A stretch of DNA of 64,000 bases from Pseudomonas rhizophila (GCF_003033885.1 NZ_CP024081.1:3348046-3412045), one strand, 5' to 3'; positions 23,214 through 36,565 are shown, counted from the stretch's first letter. The notes: a model not told the origin generated them from the sequence alone. Program-made: numbers and translations.

Positions 23214-25484
23214 ATGTTAAACCGCGAGCTCGAAGTCACCCTCAATCTTGCCTTCAAGGAGGCTCGTTCGAAGCGTCATGAATTCATGACCGTCGAGCAC
23301 CTGCTGCTGGCCCTATTGGATAACGAGGCTGCCGCCACCGTTTTGCGTGCCTGCGGCGCAAACCTCGATAAACTCAAGCATGATTTGCAGGAGTTCATCG
23401 ACTCCACCACGCCATTGATCCCCGTTCATGACGAGGATCGCGAAACCCAGCCAACCCTGGGCTTCCAGCGTGTCCTGCAGCGTGCTGTCTTTCATGTACA
23501 GAGCTCGGGTAAGCGTGAAGTGACCGGCGCCAACGTGCTGGTCGCCATCTTCAGCGAACAGGAAAGCCAGGCGGTTTTTCTGCTCAAGCAGCAGAGTGTT
23601 GCGCGCATCGATGTCGTCAATTACATCGCCCATGGCATTTCCAAGGTACCTGGGCACGGCGATCACTCCGAAGGTGAACAGGATATGCAGGATGACGAGG
23701 GCGGTGAGTCTTCTTCTTCGGGCAATCCGCTGGACGCCTATGCCAGCAATCTGAATGAACTGGCGCGCCAGGGGCGTATCGATCCACTGGTCGGACGCGA
23801 GGCGGAAGTCGAGCGGGTCGCGCAGATCCTGGCCCGACGCCGCAAGAACAATCCGCTGCTGGTGGGCGAGGCGGGCGTGGGCAAGACTGCGATCGCCGAA
23901 GGCCTGGCCAAGCGCATCGTTGATAACCAGGTGCCGGACCTGCTCGCCAACAGTGTGGTGTATTCCCTCGATCTGGGGGCCTTGCTGGCGGGCACCAAGT
24001 ACCGCGGTGATTTCGAGAAGCGCTTCAAGGCATTGCTGGGCGAGCTGAAAAAGCGTCCGCAGGCGATCCTGTTCATCGACGAAATCCACACCATCATTGG
24101 TGCCGGTGCCGCGTCCGGTGGGGTCATGGATGCCTCGAACCTGCTCAAGCCGCTGCTGTCTTCGGGTGATATCCGTTGCATCGGTTCGACCACGTTCCAG
24201 GAATTTCGCGGGATCTTCGAAAAAGACCGTGCCCTGGCCCGGCGTTTCCAGAAAGTCGATGTGTCGGAGCCTTCGGTGGAAGACACCATCGGTATCCTGC
24301 GTGGGCTGAAGGGGCGTTTCGAACTGCACCACAATATCGAATACAGCGATGAAGCCCTGCGCGCCGCTGCTGAGCTGGCCTCGCGCTATATCAATGACCG
24401 GCATATGCCGGACAAGGCCATTGATGTTATCGACGAGGCGGGTGCCTATCAGCGGCTTCAGCCAGTGGAGAAGCGCGTCAAGCGCATCGAAGTGCCACAG
24501 GTCGAAGACATCGTGGCGAAAATCGCGCGGATTCCGCCCAAGCACGTCACCAGTTCCGACAAGGAGCTGCTGCGTAATCTGGAGCGTGACCTGAAGCTGA
24601 CCGTGTTCGGTCAGGATGCAGCCATCGATTCGCTGTCCACCGCCATCAAGTTGTCTCGCGCCGGACTCAAGTCGCCGGACAAACCAGTGGGTTCTTTCCT
24701 GTTCGCAGGTCCCACCGGTGTCGGCAAGACCGAGGCCGCACGGCAATTGGCCAAGGCGATGGGGATCGAGCTGGTTCGCTTCGACATGTCCGAGTACATG
24801 GAGCGTCACACCGTATCGCGTCTGATTGGTGCGCCTCCGGGATATGTCGGTTTCGACCAGGGCGGCCTGCTGACCGAGGCCATCACCAAGCAGCCGCATT
24901 GCGTGCTCTTGCTCGATGAAATCGAGAAGGCGCATCCGGAAGTCTTCAACCTGCTCCTGCAGGTCATGGATCACGGTACGCTGACCGACAACAACGGGCG
25001 CAAGGCGGATTTCCGCAATGTGATCATCATCATGACCACCAACGCCGGCGCCGAAACCGCGGCTCGCGCTTCGATCGGTTTCACCCATCAGGACCATTCG
25101 TCCGATGCGATGGAAGTGATCAAGAAGAGCTTCACGCCTGAATTCCGCAACCGCCTGGACACCATTATCCAGTTTGGTCGCCTCAGCCATGAGGTCATCA
25201 AGAGTGTGGTGGACAAGTTCCTTACCGAACTTCAGGCGCAGCTCGAAGACAAGCGTGTGCTGCTGGAAGTCACCGATGCGGCCCGCAGTTGGCTGGCGGC
25301 CGGTGGTTACGATGTGACGATGGGGGCACGGCCGATGGCTCGCCTGATCCAGGACAAGATCAAGCGTCCACTGGCGGAGGAGATCCTCTTTGGCGAACTG
25401 GCCGAACATGGCGGTGTGGTCCACATCGACATCAAGGACGGCGAGCTGACCTTCGACTTCGAAACCACGGCTGAAATGGCCTGA
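23214..25484 (+). CDS. clpA: ATP-dependent Clp protease ATP-binding subunit ClpA
   Basis: 756-aa AAA+ unfoldase that feeds substrates into ClpP. The N-domain is at 1-145. Walker A of D1 is GEAGVGKT at 218-225, with Walker B ILFIDE near 285-290. The second Walker A is GPTGVGKT near 500, with LLLDEIEKAHPEV. The ClpP-docking loop reads IGF (ASIGFTHQ) where E. coli has IGL. GAGGTGA precedes the ATG. A hairpin terminator follows at 25505. Confidence 0.97.
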   Translation: MLNRELEVTLNLAFKEARSKRHEFMTVEHLLLALLDNEAAATVLRACGANLDKLKHDLQEFIDSTTPLIPVHDEDRETQPTLGFQRVLQRAVFHVQSSGKREVTGANVLVAIFSEQESQAVFLLKQQSVARIDVVNYIAHGISKVPGHGDHSEGEQDMQDDEGGESSSSGNPLDAYASNLNELARQGRIDPLVGREAEVERVAQILARRRKNNPLLVGEAGVGKTAIAEGLAKRIVDNQVPDLLANSVVYSLDLGALLAGTKYRGDFEKRFKALLGELKKRPQAILFIDEIHTIIGAGAASGGVMDASNLLKPLLSSGDIRCIGSTTFQEFRGIFEKDRALARRFQKVDVSEPSVEDTIGILRGLKGRFELHHNIEYSDEALRAAAELASRYINDRHMPDKAIDVIDEAGAYQRLQPVEKRVKRIEVPQVEDIVAKIARIPPKHVTSSDKELLRNLERDLKLTVFGQDAAIDSLSTAIKLSRAGLKSPDKPVGSFLFAGPTGVGKTEAARQLAKAMGIELVRFDMSEYMERHTVSRLIGAPPGYVGFDQGGLLTEAITKQPHCVLLLDEIEKAHPEVFNLLLQVMDHGTLTDNNGRKADFRNVIIIMTTNAGAETAARASIGFTHQDHSSDAMEVIKKSFTPEFRNRLDTIIQFGRLSHEVIKSVVDKFLTELQAQLEDKRVLLEVTDAARSWLAAGGYDVTMGARPMARLIQDKIKRPLAEEILFGELAEHGGVVHIDIKDGELTFDFETTAEMA

Positions 25485-25504
25485 TCGTTACACGCAGGAA
25501 AAGC

Positions 25505-25529
25505 AAAAGGCGCCGAAAGGCGCCTTTTT
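25505..25529 (+). terminator. Intrinsic terminator of clpA
   Basis: AAAAGGCGCC, a GAAA tetraloop, GGCGCCTTTTT, 20 nt after the clpA stop. Confidence 0.9.
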
Positions 25530-25598
25530 GCTGACTTCAGAAACACCTGGCCCCTCCGGGTCTGGATAACTGCAGGATTTGTATCCGCCACAAATTTC

Positions 25599-25690
25599 CT
25601 GTGGGAGCGAGCCTGCTCGCGAAAGCGGTGGGTCAGTTGGCTGTAATGTCGAATGCGCCGGCCTCATCGCGAGCAGGCTCGCTCCCACAG
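25599..25690. repeat. REP inverted-repeat pair (GAGCGAGCCTGCTCGC type)
   Basis: Opposed arms CTGTGGGAGCGAGCCTGCTC... and its complement flank about 40 bp. It sits between the convergent clpA and infA terminators. Confidence 0.9.
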
Positions 25691-25719
25691 GGTTGTGAGG
25701 TGATTATTGGCGCGGACAA

Positions 25720-25752
25720 ACAAAAACGCCCGGCATCAGCCGGGCGTTTTGT
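25720..25752. terminator. Terminator downstream of infA
   Basis: ACAAAAACGCCCGGC, loop ATCA, GCCGGGCGTTTTGT. Symmetric, so it can work in both directions; it lies 10 nt beyond the infA stop on the minus strand. Confidence 0.85.
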
Positions 25753-25761
25753 ATTGACTTG

Positions 25762-25980
25762 TTAGCGAGCGCGGTAAGTGATGCGCCCTTTGCTCAAGTC
25801 ATAGGGCGTCAGCTCGACGCGCACTTTGTCACCGGTAAGAATACGAATGTAGTTCTTGCGCATCTTGCCGGAGATGTGCGCGGTTACGACGTGCCCATTT
25901 TCCAACTCCACACGAAACATGGTGTTGGGCAGGGTGTCGACGACAGTGCCTTCCATTTCGAAGCTGTCTTCTTTCGACAT
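25762..25980 (-). CDS. infA: Translation initiation factor IF-1
   Basis: 72-aa S1/OB-fold protein that occupies the ribosomal A site during initiation. The complete sequence is typical ([20 protein letters not shown] at the start, [11 protein letters not shown] at the end). The ATG at 25980 is the correct start; a longer in-frame frame exists upstream but is not conserved. The bpt and aat genes lie upstream on the same strand, the usual arrangement. Confidence 0.97.
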
Positions 25981-26080
25981 GCAGTAAAGCCCTCGGTATC
26001 CAGTGAATGGCCCGGTGCAACTGCGCCAGGCAAAAGCGGCGTGCATTGTGCCCGAAAAAGGGGGTTTAAGCCAAGGGGTT

Positions 26081-26788
26081 CTAACTGAGGACGACCCATC
26101 TCTGGTTAATCAGCAATTCGATGGGGCGATATTGGGTCTTGTAATTCATTTTTTTGCAGTTTTTGATCCAGTAGCCCAAGTACACCGCTTCCAGCCCGAG
26201 GCGCCGGGCTTCGTTGATCTGCCAGAGGATGGCAAAACGCCCCAGACTGCGCCGTTCTTCGTCGGGCTCATAGAAGGTGTACACCGCCGAAAGCCCGTTG
26301 GGCAGCAGGTCTGTGACGGCGATGGCCACCAGTCGCCCTTCGAGGCGGAACTCATAGAAGCGGGAAAAGGGCAGGTCGCGGACCAGAAAGGTCGAAAACT
26401 GATCACGACTGGGCGGGTACATGTCGCCGTCGGCGTGGCGCTGCTCGATGTAGCGCTGGTACAGATCGAAATACTCCTCGCTGAACTGCGGCTTGGCTGG
26501 CCGGACCTGTAGGTCGGCGTTGCGCTTGAAAATCCGCTTCTGCTGGCGATTGGGTACAAACTGAGCCACGGGAATGCGCGCCGGCACGCACGCATTGCAA
26601 TGTTGGCAATGGGGCCGGTAGAGATGATCGCCGCTGCGACGGAAGCCCATCTCCGACAGATCTGCGTAGACATGCACATCCATGGGCTGGCTAGGGTCGA
26701 GGAACAGCGTCGTGGCCTGCTCCTCGGGCAGGTAACTGCAAGAGTGGGGTTGAGTGGCATAGAACTTCAAGCGCGCCAACTCGGTCAT
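26081..26788 (-). CDS. bpt: Aspartate/glutamate leucyltransferase (arginyltransferase family)
   Basis: 235-aa aminoacyl-tRNA-protein transferase of the Bpt/Ate1 family. It adds leucine to N-terminal Asp or Glu (by homology to characterised bacterial Bpt), making N-degrons read by ClpS. The N-terminal cysteines HCQHCNAC (about residues 63-70) and the acceptor-binding GNAT-like C-terminal domain ([15 protein letters not shown]) are present. The ATG at 26788 is 6 nt after GAGGG. Downstream of aat on the same strand. Confidence 0.94.
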
Positions 26789-26845
26789 GATCAACCCTCG
26801 GGAGTAAGCTTTGGATTAAGTGTAAGCCAGGAGCGCCATTGTCGC

Positions 26846-27526
26846 TCAGCAAACCCAGGTTGCGTGGTTGGGCTGGTCCAGATGCGCCTTGAGGTAGCCG
26901 GCAAACTCAGCCCTTGGGATCGACCGGGCGCCGAGGCTGTGCAGGTGTTCGGTGGGCATTTGGCAGTCGATCAGCACGAAACCGGCCGCTTTGAGATGTT
27001 GGACCAGGGTGGCGAAGCCGAATTTCGAGGCGTTATCGGCCCGACTGAACATGGACTCGCCAAAAAACAGCTGCCCCATGGCCAGGCCATACAGGCCGCC
27101 CACCAATATACCCTGGTCCCATACCTCCACTGAATGGGCGAAACCGCGTCGATGCAGCTCCAGATAGGCGGTTTGCATGGCCTCGGTGATCCAGGTGCCG
27201 TCAGCATAGTCCCGGGGCGCGGCGCAGGCCTCGATGACAGCGGCAAAGTCCTTGTCGAACGTCACGGCATAGCGTTGCTTGCGCAGGAGCTTGCCGAGGC
27301 TGCGCGATACATGCAGTTCGTCGGGAAACAATACGGTGCGTGGATCCGGTGACCACCACAAGATCGGCTGGCCTTCGGAGAACCACGGGAAACAGCCGTG
27401 GCGATAGGCCCGGATCAGCCGATCGGCGGACAGGTCGCCACCGGCGGCCAGCAAGCCATTGGGGTCGCTCAGGGCTTTGGCCAGTGGCGGAAAATCGAAC
27501 GTGTTGCGTTGTAGCCAAGTCAGCAT
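26846..27526 (-). CDS. aat: Leucyl/phenylalanyl-tRNA--protein transferase
   Basis: 226-aa enzyme that attaches Leu or Phe to proteins starting with Lys or Arg, generating N-degrons for ClpS-ClpAP. Recognisable segments are [10 protein letters not shown] (about 25-34), [21 protein letters not shown] and [17 protein letters not shown]. The ATG at 27526 ([14 protein letters not shown]) is the usual start, although its ribosome site is weak and an ATG two codons earlier is possible. Together with bpt and clpSA it completes the tagging-and-degradation branch here. Confidence 0.95.
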   Translation of the reverse strand: MLTWLQRNTFDFPPLAKALSDPNGLLAAGGDLSADRLIRAYRHGCFPWFSEGQPILWWSPDPRTVLFPDELHVSRSLGKLLRKQRYAVTFDKDFAAVIEACAAPRDYADGTWITEAMQTAYLELHRRGFAHSVEVWDQGILVGGLYGLAMGQLFFGESMFSRADNASKFGFATLVQHLKAAGFVLIDCQMPTEHLHSLGARSIPRAEFAGYLKAHLDQPNHATWVC

Positions 27527-27596
27527 GGTCATCCGGGCTTGCAGAAGGGGAGGGCGGGTCTTGTGCGCAGACAAGAGGCCGCCTAAAGGTTAACCG

Positions 27597-28565
<969 letters not shown>

Positions 28566-28689
28566 TCATAAGCCTTTGTCACGAAAGAGAATGCATGCTC
28601 CAATTGACGCCAACACAGCTGGTTTTTGGCTATGCTGTAGCCCATCGTGCGGGCAATGCCTTGGGGCTGACAAACCCGTACAATGCTTG

Positions 28690-28828
28690 AGTTTTGAACG
28701 CAGGAGAGGCAAAAGATCAAAATCTTCGGCAACACCTGCGGTTTTCTGGATGCACGTCACAGTGGTAAAAGTAGTACCGGTTGTGCACATTCACTTTTTT
28801 GCCTGCTCGTGATGAGCAGTTTTTTATA
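28690..28828 (+). ncRNA. Candidate small RNA or attenuator upstream of ftsK
   Basis: A TACAAT -10-like hexamer lies at 28678-28683, putting a start near 28690 (the -35 box is poor). The stretch contains CGCAGG...CCTGCG, a short AAGAT/ATCTT hairpin, a TGCAC...GTGCA pairing, and ends in CTGCTC-GTGAT-GAGCAG followed by T6. It could be an independent sRNA or a leader that attenuates ftsK. No homologous family could be named from memory. Confidence 0.4.
28803..28825 (+). terminator. Intrinsic terminator 50 nt upstream of ftsK
   Basis: Stem CTGCTC (28803-28808) / GAGCAG (28814-28819), 5-nt loop, then six T residues. Orientation is towards ftsK. Confidence 0.75.
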
Positions 28829-28874
28829 GTCATTCAACAGATGGACGCGCCTTTGGCGCAGGAAAAGAAGCGTT

Positions 28875-31280
28875 TTGAAGAAATCCACCGCAGCACCTAA
28901 AACAGTCGTTCCGCTCTGGCGCCAGCAATTGCACTACCGGCTCAAGGAAGGTGCGTTGATCGCCATCGGCGCCTTGTGCCTGTTCCTGATGATGGCCTTG
29001 CTGACCTATGGCAAGGACGATCCGGGCTGGAGCCACAACAGCAAGATCGACGATGTGCAGAATTTCGGCGGTCCGGCCGGTTCCTACAGCGCTGACATCC
29101 TGTTCATGGTGCTGGGCTATTTCGCCTACATCTTTCCGCTTTTGCTGGCGATCAAGGCCTATCAGATTTTCCGTCAACGCCACGAGCCCTGGCAGTGGAG
29201 TGGCTGGCTGTTTTCCTGGCGCCTGATCGGCCTGGTGTTCCTGGTGCTGTCGGGCGCCGCGCTGGCCCATATCCATTTTCACGCACCCACCGGCCTGCCG
29301 GCCGGAGCGGGCGGTGCGCTGGGGGAAAGTCTTGGCGAGCTGGCCAAAAACGCCCTGAACATCCAGGGCAGTACGCTGCTGTTCATCGCCCTGTTCCTGT
29401 TCGGCCTGACGGTGTTCACCGATTTGTCATGGTTCAAGGTGATGGATGTCACCGGCAAGATCACCCTGGACCTGATCGAGCTGATCCAGGGAGCGATGAA
29501 TCGCTGGTGGGCGGCGCGCACCGAGCGCAAGCAACTGGTGGCGCAACTGCGCGAGGTGGATGACCGCGTCCACGACGTGGTGGCCCCGACCGTCACGGAC
29601 AAGCGCGAGCAGGCCAAGGTCAAGGAACGCCTGATCGAACGTGAACAGGCCCTGAGCAAGCACATGTCCGAGCGCGAGAAACAGGTGCCGCCGGTCATCA
29701 CCATGGCTCCGGCCAAGGCGCCGGAGCAGAGCAAGCGCGTGCAGAAAGAGAAACAGGCGCCGCTGTTCGTCGACAGTGCAGTGGAAGGCACCTTGCCGCC
29801 GATCTCGATCCTGGATCCGGCCGAAAAGAAACAGCTCAACTATTCCCCCGAATCCCTGGCGGCCGTCGGTCACCTGCTGGAAATCAAGCTCAAGGAGTTC
29901 GGCGTCGAGGTTTCGGTGGATTCGATCCACCCGGGCCCGGTGATTACCCGTTACGAAATCCAGCCGGCCGCCGGCGTGAAGGTCAGCCGTATCGCCAACC
30001 TGGCCAAGGACCTGGCACGTTCTCTGGCCGTGACCAGCGTGCGGGTAGTGGAAGTGATTCCCGGCAAGACCACCGTGGGCATCGAGATTCCCAACGAAGA
30101 CCGGCAGATCGTGCGCTTCTCCGAAGTGCTCTCCACCCCTGAATACGACAACCACAAGTCGCCGGTCACCCTGGCCCTGGGCCATGACATCGGCGGCAAG
30201 CCTGTCATCACTGACCTGGCGAAAATGCCGCACCTGCTGGTGGCCGGTACCACCGGTTCCGGTAAGTCGGTGGGTGTGAACGCGATGATCCTGTCGATCC
30301 TGTTCAAGTCCGGCCCGGAAGACGCCAAGCTGATCATGATCGACCCGAAAATGCTCGAGCTGTCGATCTATGAAGGCATTCCGCACCTGCTGTGCCCGGT
30401 GGTGACCGACATGAAGGACGCCGCCAACGCCCTGCGCTGGAGCGTTGCCGAGATGGAGCGCCGCTACAAGCTGATGGCAAAGATGGGCGTGCGTAACCTG
30501 TCGGGCTTCAATGCCAAGGTCAAGGAGGCCGAAGAGGCCGGTACGCCGTTGAGCGACCCGCTGTACCACCGCGAGAACATCCACGACGAAGCGCCGCTGC
30601 TGCACAAGCTGCCGACCATCGTGGTGGTGGTGGACGAATTCGCCGACATGATGATGATCGTCGGCAAAAAGGTCGAAGAACTGATCGCCCGGATCGCCCA
30701 GAAGGCCCGTGCCGCTGGTATCCACCTGATTCTCGCGACGCAGCGGCCGTCGGTGGACGTGATCACCGGCCTGATCAAGGCCAACATTCCGACCCGCATG
30801 GCGTTCCAGGTGTCGAGCAAGATCGACTCGCGGACCATCATCGACCAGGGTGGCGCCGAGCAGTTGCTGGGCCACGGTGACATGCTCTACATGCCGCCGG
30901 GCACCAGCCTGCCGATTCGTGTGCACGGTGCGTTCGTGTCCGACGATGAAGTGCACCGGGTCGTTGAAGCCTGGAAACTGCGTGGCGCCCCTGAATACAA
31001 CGACGACATCCTCAATGGTGTCGAGGAGGCCGGCAGCGGCTTTGAGGGCAGCAGCGGTGGTGGCGATGACGATGCCGAAACCGATGCGCTCTATGACGAA
31101 GCGGTGCAGTTTGTCCTGGAAAGCCGCCGGGCCTCGATTTCCGCCGTTCAGCGCAAGCTCAAGATCGGCTACAACCGTGCCGCACGCATGATCGAGGCCA
31201 TGGAAATGGCCGGGGTCGTGACGGCGATGAACACCAACGGCTCGCGCGAAGTACTGGCGCCGGGCCCGATGCGCGATTAA
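28875..31280 (+). CDS. ftsK: DNA translocase FtsK
   Basis: 801-aa membrane-anchored motor that pumps chromosome-terminus DNA through the closing septum and activates XerCD recombination. Membrane helices lie in the first 190 residues. A short charged linker (about 200-320, shorter than in E. coli) follows. The RecA-type motor has Walker A GTTGSGKS at about 457-464 and Walker [14 protein letters not shown]. The C-terminal gamma winged helix (about 735-801) reads KOPS sites. The best start is TTG at 28875, with AGGAAAAGAAG upstream; no ATG fits the conserved N-terminus [13 protein letters not shown]. Confidence 0.96.
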   Translation: MKKSTAAPKTVVPLWRQQLHYRLKEGALIAIGALCLFLMMALLTYGKDDPGWSHNSKIDDVQNFGGPAGSYSADILFMVLGYFAYIFPLLLAIKAYQIFRQRHEPWQWSGWLFSWRLIGLVFLVLSGAALAHIHFHAPTGLPAGAGGALGESLGELAKNALNIQGSTLLFIALFLFGLTVFTDLSWFKVMDVTGKITLDLIELIQGAMNRWWAARTERKQLVAQLREVDDRVHDVVAPTVTDKREQAKVKERLIEREQALSKHMSEREKQVPPVITMAPAKAPEQSKRVQKEKQAPLFVDSAVEGTLPPISILDPAEKKQLNYSPESLAAVGHLLEIKLKEFGVEVSVDSIHPGPVITRYEIQPAAGVKVSRIANLAKDLARSLAVTSVRVVEVIPGKTTVGIEIPNEDRQIVRFSEVLSTPEYDNHKSPVTLALGHDIGGKPVITDLAKMPHLLVAGTTGSGKSVGVNAMILSILFKSGPEDAKLIMIDPKMLELSIYEGIPHLLCPVVTDMKDAANALRWSVAEMERRYKLMAKMGVRNLSGFNAKVKEAEEAGTPLSDPLYHRENIHDEAPLLHKLPTIVVVVDEFADMMMIVGKKVEELIARIAQKARAAGIHLILATQRPSVDVITGLIKANIPTRMAFQVSSKIDSRTIIDQGGAEQLLGHGDMLYMPPGTSLPIRVHGAFVSDDEVHRVVEAWKLRGAPEYNDDILNGVEEAGSGFEGSSGGGDDDAETDALYDEAVQFVLESRRASISAVQRKLKIGYNRAARMIEAMEMAGVVTAMNTNGSREVLAPGPMRD

Positions 31281-31338
31281 TGACCTGAGCGGCCTGGCGA
31301 CACGCCGCTCGACCTCCCACGACTTCAAGAGGACTCCC

Positions 31339-31962
31339 ATGCGCCTGATTCGCATGTTGCTGTTGCCCGTACTGGCCCTGACCACCTTGTCGGCCCATGC
31401 CGATGAAAAGGACGTGGCCCGCCTGACCCAGTTGCTGGAACGTTCCCAGACCCTGACCGCTCGCTTCTCCCAACTGACCCTCGACGGCAGTGGTACCCAG
31501 TTGCAGGAAACCGCCGGTGAGATGGCCTTGCAGCGTCCGGGCCTGTTCTATTGGCACACCGATGCACCGGCTGAACAACTGATGGTTTCCGATGGCAAGA
31601 AAGTCTCGCTGTGGGACCCGGACCTGGAACAGGTCACCATCAAGACCCTGGATCAGCGCCTGACCCAGACGCCGGCGTTGCTGCTCTCCGGCGATGTTTC
31701 CAAGATCAGCCAGAGTTTCGACATAAGCTCCAAAGAGGCCGGTGGCGTGATTGACTTCACCCTCAAGCCCAAGACCCGGGACAGCCTGTTCGACAGCCTG
31801 CGCCTGTCCTTTCGCAACGGTCTGGTCAACGACATGCAACTGATCGACAGTGTCGGTCAGCGCACCAATATCCTGTTCACCGGGGTCAAGGCCAACGAGC
31901 CGATCGCTGCGTCCAAGTTCAAGTTCGACATCCCCAAGGGTGCGGACGTGATCCAGGAGTAA
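31339..31962 (+). CDS. lolA: Outer-membrane lipoprotein carrier protein LolA
   Basis: 207-aa periplasmic chaperone ferrying lipoproteins from LolCDE to LolB. The signal peptide is about 21 residues ([21 protein letters not shown], cleavage after AHA). The mature region contains the conserved FxQ pattern (ARFSQLTLD), the [10 protein letters not shown] strand and a C-terminal [14 protein letters not shown]. It lies 58 nt downstream of ftsK; this ftsK-lolA-rarA order is conserved in gammaproteobacteria. Confidence 0.96.
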   Translation: MRLIRMLLLPVLALTTLSAHADEKDVARLTQLLERSQTLTARFSQLTLDGSGTQLQETAGEMALQRPGLFYWHTDAPAEQLMVSDGKKVSLWDPDLEQVTIKTLDQRLTQTPALLLSGDVSKISQSFDISSKEAGGVIDFTLKPKTRDSLFDSLRLSFRNGLVNDMQLIDSVGQRTNILFTGVKANEPIAASKFKFDIPKGADVIQE

Positions 31963-31988
31963 ACATAAAGCCCCTGTCGGAAATGGCC

Positions 31989-32105
31989 TGTGGGAGCAAG
32001 GCTTGTGGGAGCAAGGCTTGCCCGCGATTGCATCGCCTCGGTCTACCAGACGCACCGAGGTGTCTGTATCGCGGGCAAGCCTTGCTCCCACAGATGCTCC
32101 CACAG
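31989..32105. repeat. REP inverted repeat with duplicated arm ends (GGAGCAAGGCTTGCCCGCG type)
   Basis: The left arm contains GTGGGAGCAAGGCTTG twice (31990-32005 and 32004-32019), and the right arm ends with CTCCCACAGATGCTCCCACAG, a matching partial duplication. The inner arms continue to GCCCGCGAT. It lies between lolA and rarA. Confidence 0.85.
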
Positions 32106-32162
32106 ATCTGCTCCGGTAGAGAGGATCGGCACCAGGACCCAGCGGAGGTTGCATAAGTAGTG

Positions 32163-33488
32163 ATGGACCTGTTTCGAAGCGCCCCGATTGCCCAGCCATT
32201 GGCCGCCCGCCTGCGCGCGACCAACCTGGATGAGTACGTCGGCCAGGAACATGTGCTCGCCCGCGGCAAGCCTCTGCGCGAGGCCTTGGAGCAGGGTGTG
32301 TTGCACTCGATGATTTTCTGGGGCCCGCCGGGCGTGGGCAAGACCACCCTGGCGCGGTTGCTGGCCGAAGTCTCGGATGCCCATTTCGAAACGGTTTCGG
32401 CGGTGCTGGCCGGGGTCAAGGAAATCCGCCAGGCGGTGGAAGTCGCCAAGCAGCAGGCCGGGCAATACGGCAAGCGCACCATCCTGTTTGTCGATGAAGT
32501 GCACCGTTTCAACAAGTCGCAGCAGGACGCGTTCCTGCCCTACGTCGAAGACGGGACGCTGATCTTCATTGGCGCGACCACCGAAAACCCTTCGTTCGAA
32601 CTCAATAACGCCTTGCTGTCCCGGGCGCGGGTCTATGTGCTCAAGAGCCTCGACGAGGCGGCGATGCGCAAGTTGGTGCACCGGGCGCTGACCGAGGAAC
32701 GCGGCCTGGGCAAACGCCAGTTGAGCCTCAGCGACGAAGGCTTCCAGATCCTGTTTTCGGCCGCCGATGGCGATGGCCGGCGCTTGCTCAACCTGCTGGA
32801 AAACGCCTCGGACCTGGCCGAAGACAACAGCGAGATTGGCGTCGAACTGCTGCAAAGCCTGTTGGGCGATACCCGTAGACGCTTCGACAAGGGCGGTGAG
32901 GCGTTCTACGACCAGATTTCGGCGCTGCACAAATCCATCCGTGGCTCCAACCCCGACGCGGCCTTGTACTGGTTTGCGCGCATGATCGACGGCGGCTGCG
33001 ATCCGCTGTACCTGGCGCGTCGAGTGGTACGCATGGCCAGCGAAGACATCGGCAATGCCGATCCCCGCGCCCTGAGCCTGTGCCTGGCCGCCTGGGATGT
33101 GCAGGAGCGCCTCGGCAGCCCGGAAGGCGAACTCGCCGTGGCCCAGGCCATCACCTACCTGGCTTGCGCGCCAAAGAGCAATGCGGTGTACATGGGCTTC
33201 AAGGCCGCGATGCGCAGCGCCACCGAGCATGGCTCCCTGGAAGTGCCGCTGCACCTGCGCAACGCGCCGACCAAACTGATGAAGCAATTGGGCTATGGCG
33301 ATGAATACCGTTACGCTCACGACGAACCGGACGCCTATGCCGCCGGTGAAGACTATTTTCCCGAAGAACTCGAACCCCAGCCGTTCTATCAGCCGGTGCC
33401 CCGTGGCCTTGAACTGAAGATCGGCGAGAAACTCAATCATTTGGCACAACTGGACCGTCTGAGTCCAAGGCAGCGGAGAAAACCTTGA
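32163..33488 (+). CDS. rarA: Replication-associated recombination protein RarA (MgsA)
   Basis: 441-aa AAA+ ATPase of the RarA/MgsA/WRNIP1 family, acting at stalled replication forks and interacting with SSB. Walker [10 protein letters not shown] is at about residues 56-64, Walker [11 protein letters not shown] follows, then the sensor [20 protein letters not shown]. The C-terminal helical tetramerisation domain ([17 protein letters not shown]...) is complete. A GTG one codon upstream of the ATG has better spacing to GGAGG (11 versus 14 nt), so the true start may be 32160. It overlaps crcB by 4 nt. Confidence 0.95.
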   Translation: MDLFRSAPIAQPLAARLRATNLDEYVGQEHVLARGKPLREALEQGVLHSMIFWGPPGVGKTTLARLLAEVSDAHFETVSAVLAGVKEIRQAVEVAKQQAGQYGKRTILFVDEVHRFNKSQQDAFLPYVEDGTLIFIGATTENPSFELNNALLSRARVYVLKSLDEAAMRKLVHRALTEERGLGKRQLSLSDEGFQILFSAADGDGRRLLNLLENASDLAEDNSEIGVELLQSLLGDTRRRFDKGGEAFYDQISALHKSIRGSNPDAALYWFARMIDGGCDPLYLARRVVRMASEDIGNADPRALSLCLAAWDVQERLGSPEGELAVAQAITYLACAPKSNAVYMGFKAAMRSATEHGSLEVPLHLRNAPTKLMKQLGYGDEYRYAHDEPDAYAAGEDYFPEELEPQPFYQPVPRGLELKIGEKLNHLAQLDRLSPRQRRKP

Positions 33489-33859
33489 TCCCCTTGATCC
33501 TCGCAGTCTCCGCTGGTGGCGTTGCCGGCACGTTGTTGCGCTTTGCGACTGGCAATTGGGTCAACGCAAATTGGCCGCGGCACTTCTATACCGCCACGCT
33601 GGCCGTTAATATCGTGGGCTGTCTGCTGATCGGCGTTCTATACGGTCTGTTTTTGATTCGCCCCGAGGTGCCCATCGAGGTGCGCGCGGGGCTGTTGGTC
33701 GGCTTTCTTGGCGGCCTGACGACTTTTTCATCCTTTTCACTGGATACGGTGCGCCTGCTGGAAAGCGGGCAGGTGCCGCTGGCCCTGGGCTACGCGGCTA
33801 TCAGCGTATTCGGCGGGCTGCTCGCCACCTGGGCTGGCCTGTCCCTGACCAAACTTTGA
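33485..33859 (+). CDS. crcB: Fluoride-specific ion channel CrcB/Fluc
   Basis: 124-aa small membrane protein with four hydrophobic helices, exporting fluoride as a dual-topology dimer. The family signatures [10 protein letters not shown] (N-terminal) and [16 protein letters not shown] (pore helices) are clear. The start is TTG at 33485, overlapping the rarA stop as TTGA, with GGAG 6 nt before it; a coupled, low-efficiency start. No fluoride riboswitch is visible because the gene is embedded between rarA and serS. Confidence 0.93.
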   Translation: MIPLILAVSAGGVAGTLLRFATGNWVNANWPRHFYTATLAVNIVGCLLIGVLYGLFLIRPEVPIEVRAGLLVGFLGGLTTFSSFSLDTVRLLESGQVPLALGYAAISVFGGLLATWAGLSLTKL

Positions 33860-33862
33860 TAA

Positions 33863-35155
<1,293 letters not shown>

Positions 35156-36550
35156 ATGGACTATTTGCCACTGTTCCACAACCTGCGCGGCAGCCGCGTG
35201 CTGGTGGTCGGCGGCGGAGAGATTGCCTTGCGCAAGTCTCGCCTGCTGGCCGATGCCGGCGCGTTGTTGCGGGTGGTCGCACCCGATATCGAACCGCAGT
35301 TGCGGGAACTGGTCAGTGGCAGCGGCGGTGAATGCATCCTGCGTGGCTACGTGGAAGCGGACCTGGACGGCTGTGGCCTGATCATCGCCGCCACCGACGA
35401 CGAATCGCTCAACGCCCAGGTGTCGGCCGACGCCCACAAGCGTTGCGTGCCGGTCAACGTGGTGGATGCGCCGGCCCTGTGCAGCGTGATCTTCCCGGCG
35501 ATTGTCGACCGCTCGCCGCTGGTGATCGCGGTGTCCAGCGGCGGCGATGCGCCGGTGCTGGCGCGGTTGATCCGGGCCAAGCTGGAAACCTGGATTCCTT
35601 CGACCTACGGACAACTGGCCGGGCTGGCGGCGCGTTTTCGCAGCCAGGTCAAAGGGCTGTTCCCGGATGTGCAGCAACGCCGGGCGTTCTGGGAAGAGGT
35701 GTTCCAGGGGCCGATCGCTGATCGACAGTTGGCCGGGCAGGGCGCCGAGGCCGAGCGCCTGTTGCGTGAAAAGATTGCAGGCCAGGCGCCGAATGCACCG
35801 GGTGAAGTCTATCTGGTGGGCGCTGGCCCTGGTGATCCGGACCTGCTGACCTTCCGTGCCTTGCGTCTGATGCAGCAGGCGGACGTGGTGCTTTACGACC
35901 GTCTGGTGGCTCCGGCGATCCTTGAGCTGTGCCGGCGTGACGCCGAGCGGATCTACGTCGGCAAGCGTCGCTCAGAGCACGCGGTGCCCCAGGAGCAGAT
36001 CAACCAGCAATTGGTCGATCTGGCCCGGCAAGGCAAACGTGTGGTGCGATTGAAGGGCGGTGATCCGTTCATCTTTGGCCGTGGCGGTGAAGAAATCGAA
36101 GAACTGGCGGCCCATGGCATCCCGTTCCAGGTGGTTCCGGGCATCACCGCCGCCAGCGGCTGCGCGGCCTACGCCGGGATCCCGCTGACCCATCGCGATT
36201 ATGCCCAGTCGGTGCGATTCATCACCGGTCATCTGAAGGACGGCACCAGTGACTTGCCGTGGGCGGACTTGGTGTCGCCGGCGCAGACGTTGGTGTTCTA
36301 CATGGGGTTGGTGGGGCTGCCGATCATCTGCGACGAGTTGATCAAGCACGGTCGCGCGGCGGACACACCGGCGGCGCTGATCCAGCAGGGCACCACCTCC
36401 AACCAGCGGGTGTTTACCGGCACCTTGGCAGATTTGCCGAAACTGGTGGCTGAGCATGAGGTTCATGCACCGACCCTGGTGATCGTTGGGGAAGTGGTGC
36501 AACTGCGCGAGAAACTGGCGTGGTTTGAAGGGGCTCAGGGGCAGGTCTAG
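35156..36550 (+). CDS. cysG: Siroheme synthase (multifunctional CysG)
   Basis: 464-aa fusion enzyme turning uroporphyrinogen III into siroheme for sulfite and nitrite reductase. The N-terminal part (about 1-205) is the precorrin-2 dehydrogenase/ferrochelatase with the NAD motif [11 protein letters not shown]. The C-terminal part (about 215-464) is the SAM-dependent methyltransferase ([30 protein letters not shown]). The start ATG directly abuts the serS stop codon. Followed by a REP element. Confidence 0.97.
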   Translation: MDYLPLFHNLRGSRVLVVGGGEIALRKSRLLADAGALLRVVAPDIEPQLRELVSGSGGECILRGYVEADLDGCGLIIAATDDESLNAQVSADAHKRCVPVNVVDAPALCSVIFPAIVDRSPLVIAVSSGGDAPVLARLIRAKLETWIPSTYGQLAGLAARFRSQVKGLFPDVQQRRAFWEEVFQGPIADRQLAGQGAEAERLLREKIAGQAPNAPGEVYLVGAGPGDPDLLTFRALRLMQQADVVLYDRLVAPAILELCRRDAERIYVGKRRSEHAVPQEQINQQLVDLARQGKRVVRLKGGDPFIFGRGGEEIEELAAHGIPFQVVPGITAASGCAAYAGIPLTHRDYAQSVRFITGHLKDGTSDLPWADLVSPAQTLVFYMGLVGLPIICDELIKHGRAADTPAALIQQGTTSNQRVFTGTLADLPKLVAEHEVHAPTLVIVGEVVQLREKLAWFEGAQGQV

Positions 36551-36565
36551 ACAGACCGTGTCGCT

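Noticed and set aside
23313..25424. Long minus-strand open frame opposite clpA
   Set aside because: Antisense shadow of clpA with no ribosome site or family resemblance.
28739..28757. Possible SOS (LexA) box before ftsK
   Set aside because: The CTG and CAG half-sites are 11 nt apart, not the required 10, and the interior is not AT-rich.
29427..31385. Long minus-strand open frame opposite ftsK
   Set aside because: Antisense shadow; His/Arg/Gln-rich translation without domains.
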